From: Acetivibrio straminisolvens JCM 21531
GTDB taxonomy: Bacteria; Bacillota; Clostridia; Acetivibrionales; Acetivibrionaceae
Direction of reading: 5' to 3'
Length of the DNA stretch: 54,085 nucleotides
Assembly (NCBI RefSeq): GCF_000521465.1
Contig: NZ_BAVR01000021.1
Location: 1 to 54,085 of the forward strand
This document shows positions 51,935 to 54,085 of this stretch, one piece after another. The position numbers and the translations under genes were made by a program. Every line of letters starts with the position of its first letter. Position 1 is the first letter of the stretch. The notes under the pieces are model-generated. The model searched no databases, was not told where the DNA came from, and saw nothing but the letters and a program-made list of their open reading frames with translations.

Positions 51935-51963
51935 TTGACAAATTAAAAAAAGAAATATATAGT
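51935..51963 (+). promoter_or_regulatory. Promoter upstream of minDE
   Basis: TTGACA (51935-51940), a 17-base spacer, then TATAGT (51958-51963), giving a leader of about 165 nt before minD. The leader also contains an unused ribosome-site-like AAGGAGGA (about 52073-52080) with no start codon at a suitable distance. Confidence 0.65.
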
Positions 51964-52135
51964 TTAATTAAGAGTCTAAGAGGTTTTTATTCGAAAAGGA
52001 TTTTATCATTACAGATCATTGTTGGTCATTTGACGATTAGTATGAAAACGGTTTCTGATTATAAATACATACAAGGAGGAACTAGGTTCTTAAATTATTA
52101 ACGTTCTAAATTGATTACGCGTAGGAGGAATATAT

Positions 52136-52936
52136 ATGAGTGAGGTCATTGTAATAACTTCCGGCAAAGGTGGAGTAGGAAAAACCACAACTACTGCAAA
52201 TATCGGAACCGGATTGGCACTTCAGGGAAAAAAAGTGGTTTTGATTGATACAGATATAGGACTTAGAAATTTGGACGTAGTTATGGGCCTGGAGAACAGA
52301 ATAGTTTACGACCTTGTGGATGTTATTGAAGGTACCTGCAGAATTAAGCAGGCTTTAATAAAGGACAAGCGTTTTGAAGGACTCTATCTTCTTCCGGCTG
52401 CTCAGACAAGGGACAAGTCTGCAGTAAATCCCGAGGGTATGATAAAATTATGCGATGAATTGAGAAATGACTTTGATTATATTCTGGTGGACTGTCCTGC
52501 CGGTATAGAGCAAGGATTTAAAAATGCAATAGCCGGAGCTGACAGGGCAATAGTTGTCACAACTCCCGAAGTTTCTGCCGTTAGGGATGCGGACAGAATA
52601 ATTGGACTTTTGGAAGCAAATGAACTTAAAAATCCAAAGCTTCTTATAAACAGAGTAAGACATGATATGGTAAAGCGCGGCGATATGATGTCGATAGATG
52701 ATATAATAGATATTCTTGCCATAGACCTTATCGGAGTTGTACCCGATGATGAAAAGATTATTGTTTCCACAAACAAAGGAGAACCGGCAGTTACAGATAA
52801 TAAATCTATGGCTGGAGAGGCTTACAGGGCAATTACAAGAAGAATAATGGGCGAGGATGTTCCCTTGCTTAATTTAGGTCCGGAAGACGGATTTATGCTT
52901 AAGATCAAAAAGTTGTTTGGGTTAAAAGTAAATTGA
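52136..52936 (+). CDS. minD: Septum site-determining ATPase MinD
   Basis: A 266-residue ParA/MinD ATPase with the deviant Walker A motif SGKGGVGKTTTTANIGTGLA, LIDTDIGLRNLDVVMGLENR, and YILVDCPAGIEQGFKNAIAG as the Walker B region. The C-terminal tail (FMLKIKKLFGLKVN) is the amphipathic membrane-targeting helix. It cycles on the membrane, recruits MinC and is released by MinE. TAGGAGG lies 7 bases before ATG. Confidence 0.97.
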   Translation: MSEVIVITSGKGGVGKTTTTANIGTGLALQGKKVVLIDTDIGLRNLDVVMGLENRIVYDLVDVIEGTCRIKQALIKDKRFEGLYLLPAAQTRDKSAVNPEGMIKLCDELRNDFDYILVDCPAGIEQGFKNAIAGADRAIVVTTPEVSAVRDADRIIGLLEANELKNPKLLINRVRHDMVKRGDMMSIDDIIDILAIDLIGVVPDDEKIIVSTNKGEPAVTDNKSMAGEAYRAITRRIMGEDVPLLNLGPEDGFMLKIKKLFGLKVN

Positions 52937-52949
52937 GAGGATGAGACCT

Positions 52950-53234
52950 ATGTTGCTAGATTTATCAAAATTGTTTAGCCGGTCTAAAAATTCAAAGGAT
53001 CTTGCCAAGGAAAGGCTTAAGCTGGTACTGATTCACGACAGAGCTAATGTTTCTCCCCAGTTTTTAGAGATGGTTAAAGGAGAAATCATTAAAGTCATTT
53101 CGAATTACATGGATGTAGACGAGGATTCACTGGATATTCAGATGACACGGACAAAGAGCGAAGATGGAGATTCGGTTGTACCTGCGCTGGTTGCGAACAT
53201 TCCGATAAGAAGTGTCAAAAACAGCGGCAAATAA
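52950..53234 (+). CDS. minE: Cell division topological specificity factor MinE
   Basis: A 94-residue MinE: N-terminal amphipathic segment (LLDLSKLFSRSKNSKDLAKE), then AKERLKLVLIHDRANVSPQF, and MVKGEIIKVISNYMDVDEDS, which matches the topological specificity domain. It stimulates MinD ATPase and drives pole-to-pole oscillation. I prefer ATG 52950, with GAGAGG 9 bases upstream, to ATG 52941, which touches that site. Having MinE (instead of DivIVA alone) is typical of many Clostridia. Confidence 0.93.
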   Translation: MLLDLSKLFSRSKNSKDLAKERLKLVLIHDRANVSPQFLEMVKGEIIKVISNYMDVDEDSLDIQMTRTKSEDGDSVVPALVANIPIRSVKNSGK

Positions 53235-53252
53235 AATATTGGATGGATTCGT

Positions 53253-53648
53253 ATGAATATTGCGTTAATTGCTCACGACAATAAAAAAGAATTGATGGCT
53301 TCATTTTGCATTGCATACAGGAGTATATTGAAAAATCATACTCTTTTTGCAACGGGTACAACAGGAGCAATTATAGTTGAAGCTACCGGACTGAATGTCC
53401 ATAAGTTTTTACCTGGACTTATGGGTGAACAGCAGATTAGTGCCAGAGCGGCCTACAATGAATTGGATCTGGTTATTTTCTTCCGGGATCCCATTAGTGC
53501 AAAATCCGATGAACCGGATATACATTCATTGTTAAGAGAGTGCGATATTAATAACATACCTTTTGCAACAAACTTGGGTACTGCTGAAATTCTTATAAAA
53601 GGTCTTGAAAGAGGAGATCTTGACTGGAGAGAACTCATTAAAAAGTAA
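53253..53648 (+). CDS. mgsA: Methylglyoxal synthase
   Basis: A 131-residue MgsA, converting dihydroxyacetone phosphate to methylglyoxal and phosphate as an overflow route when phosphate is short. Family motifs are [52 protein letters not shown] with catalytic Asp, [15 protein letters not shown], and [16 protein letters not shown]. It follows minE by 18 bp, a position it often shares with the min/rod cluster in Clostridia. Confidence 0.94.
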   Translation: MNIALIAHDNKKELMASFCIAYRSILKNHTLFATGTTGAIIVEATGLNVHKFLPGLMGEQQISARAAYNELDLVIFFRDPISAKSDEPDIHSLLRECDINNIPFATNLGTAEILIKGLERGDLDWRELIKK

Positions 53649-53661
53649 AGCTGCATAAAAA

Positions 53662-53691
53662 AAGGACTCCGGCATAAAAAGCCGGGTCCTT
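53662..53691 (-). terminator. Terminator of the UPF0180 gene, possibly also mgsA
   Basis: AAGGACTCCGGC (53662-53673) pairs with GCCGGGTCCTT (53681-53691). The A run before it gives a T run on the minus strand, so it fits the minus-strand gene best; on the plus strand the T tract is poor. Confidence 0.75.
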
Positions 53692-53705
53692 GTGAAGTTT
53701 GACTT

Positions 53706-53969
53706 TTATTCAAGTCTTGCTTCCAGTTCATCATACACCTGCTCCGGTGTCATTCCGGCAGCATCTATAATAATTGCATCTGTTTCAATATTGTCTATGC
53801 CAAGCATGTTTGAATCCAAGCCGGTTACCACAAAAGCGTCGAACTCATCTATAAGATTCGATATTTCTTCTGCGTCTGTTAGGTCGATGTTTTCAACTTC
53901 ATATCCTTTTTCGGAAAGAAATTCTTCTATAGGTGTAAGATTTTCTTCTACTGCAATTCTTGGTTTCAC
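53706..53969 (-). CDS. UPF0180 (YkuS-like) protein
   Basis: An 87-residue acidic protein: RIAVEENLTPIEEFLSEKGY, then DAFVVTGLDSNMLGIDNIET and DAIIIDAAGMTPEQVYDELE. This matches the YkuS/UPF0180 family, whose role is unknown. The start is GTG 53969 with GGGAGGTGG upstream on its strand. The remaining 116 bases of the window hold only AT-rich sequence. Confidence 0.85.
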   Translation of the reverse strand: MKPRIAVEENLTPIEEFLSEKGYEVENIDLTDAEEISNLIDEFDAFVVTGLDSNMLGIDNIETDAIIIDAAGMTPEQVYDELEARLE

Positions 53970-54085
53970 AATTCCACCTCCCAGTATTTGAAAAATAGCT
54001 TGTTTTAGTTTCCAATAATGCTGGAAAGCAGCATCATTTAATATTATCTCTTTCGAAATTATTAATTATAATCGGAAATAAATTC

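Overview
This window looks like chromosome from a cellulolytic, spore-forming, thermophilic Clostridium of the Acetivibrio (Clostridium) thermocellus group. The evidence is the gene content: a SigI/RsgI pair whose anti-sigma factor ends in a cellulose-binding CBM3, a non-cellulosomal family-48 cellulase with CBM3 (CelY type), SLH-anchored surface protein, YtrH/YtrI sporulation genes, and AT-rich DNA with strong GGAGG ribosome sites. The species assignment is recalled from gene families and was not searched. No rRNA, tRNA, CRISPR array, transposase or prophage was seen.

Layout. 345-14206: one giant surface-protein gene of about 4,620 codons (signal peptide, 34 copies of a roughly 108-residue repeat, 7 Big_2-like domains, Pro/Thr linker, 3 SLH motifs). 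14284-17336: a DUF3298-type protein, then sigI and rsgI-CBM3. 17445-24970: small Cys-rich proteins, bioY with a BirA-type operator, an LTA-synthase-like sulfatase, a rubredoxin-like protein, a Na/Pi cotransporter, ytrH-ytrI, a sirtuin and a lipoprotein cyclophilin. 25164-27636: asnA-asnS. 27749-30540: cel48. 30787-33739: pspC, a LiaF-like protein, then an ECF sigma/anti-sigma pair. 33934-36503: YtxH and DUF948 envelope proteins, a zinc ribbon, an amidase and cheW, with a repeated two-hairpin element. 36773-42964: argJ, lon and a MASE3-SpoIIE phosphatase. 42979-45588: two minus-strand cytosolic proteins (one MecA-like) and an unrecognised 296-residue protein. 45845-53648: a cell-shape and division-site cluster maf-mreBCD-PBP2-minCDE followed by mgsA, then a UPF0180 gene.

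Sequence quality governs interpretation. I count about 20 reading-frame breaks, many in core genes (lon, asnS, mreD, PBP2, minC). Nearly all are repaired by restoring one base in a homopolymer, and after repair the conserved motifs read through. I therefore treat these genes as intact and the breaks as probable sequencing or assembly errors. Spans below cover the whole repaired gene.

Functional threads. (1) Extracellular polysaccharide sensing and attachment: giant SLH fibre, SigI/RsgI-CBM3 and Cel48-CBM3. (2) Envelope stress: PspC/LiaF-like proteins with a self-contained ECF sigma factor and zinc-finger anti-sigma factor. (3) Rod shape and septum placement: mre/PBP2/min. The least explained items are the giant repeat protein and the 63-bp structured element (three copies, two in tandem).
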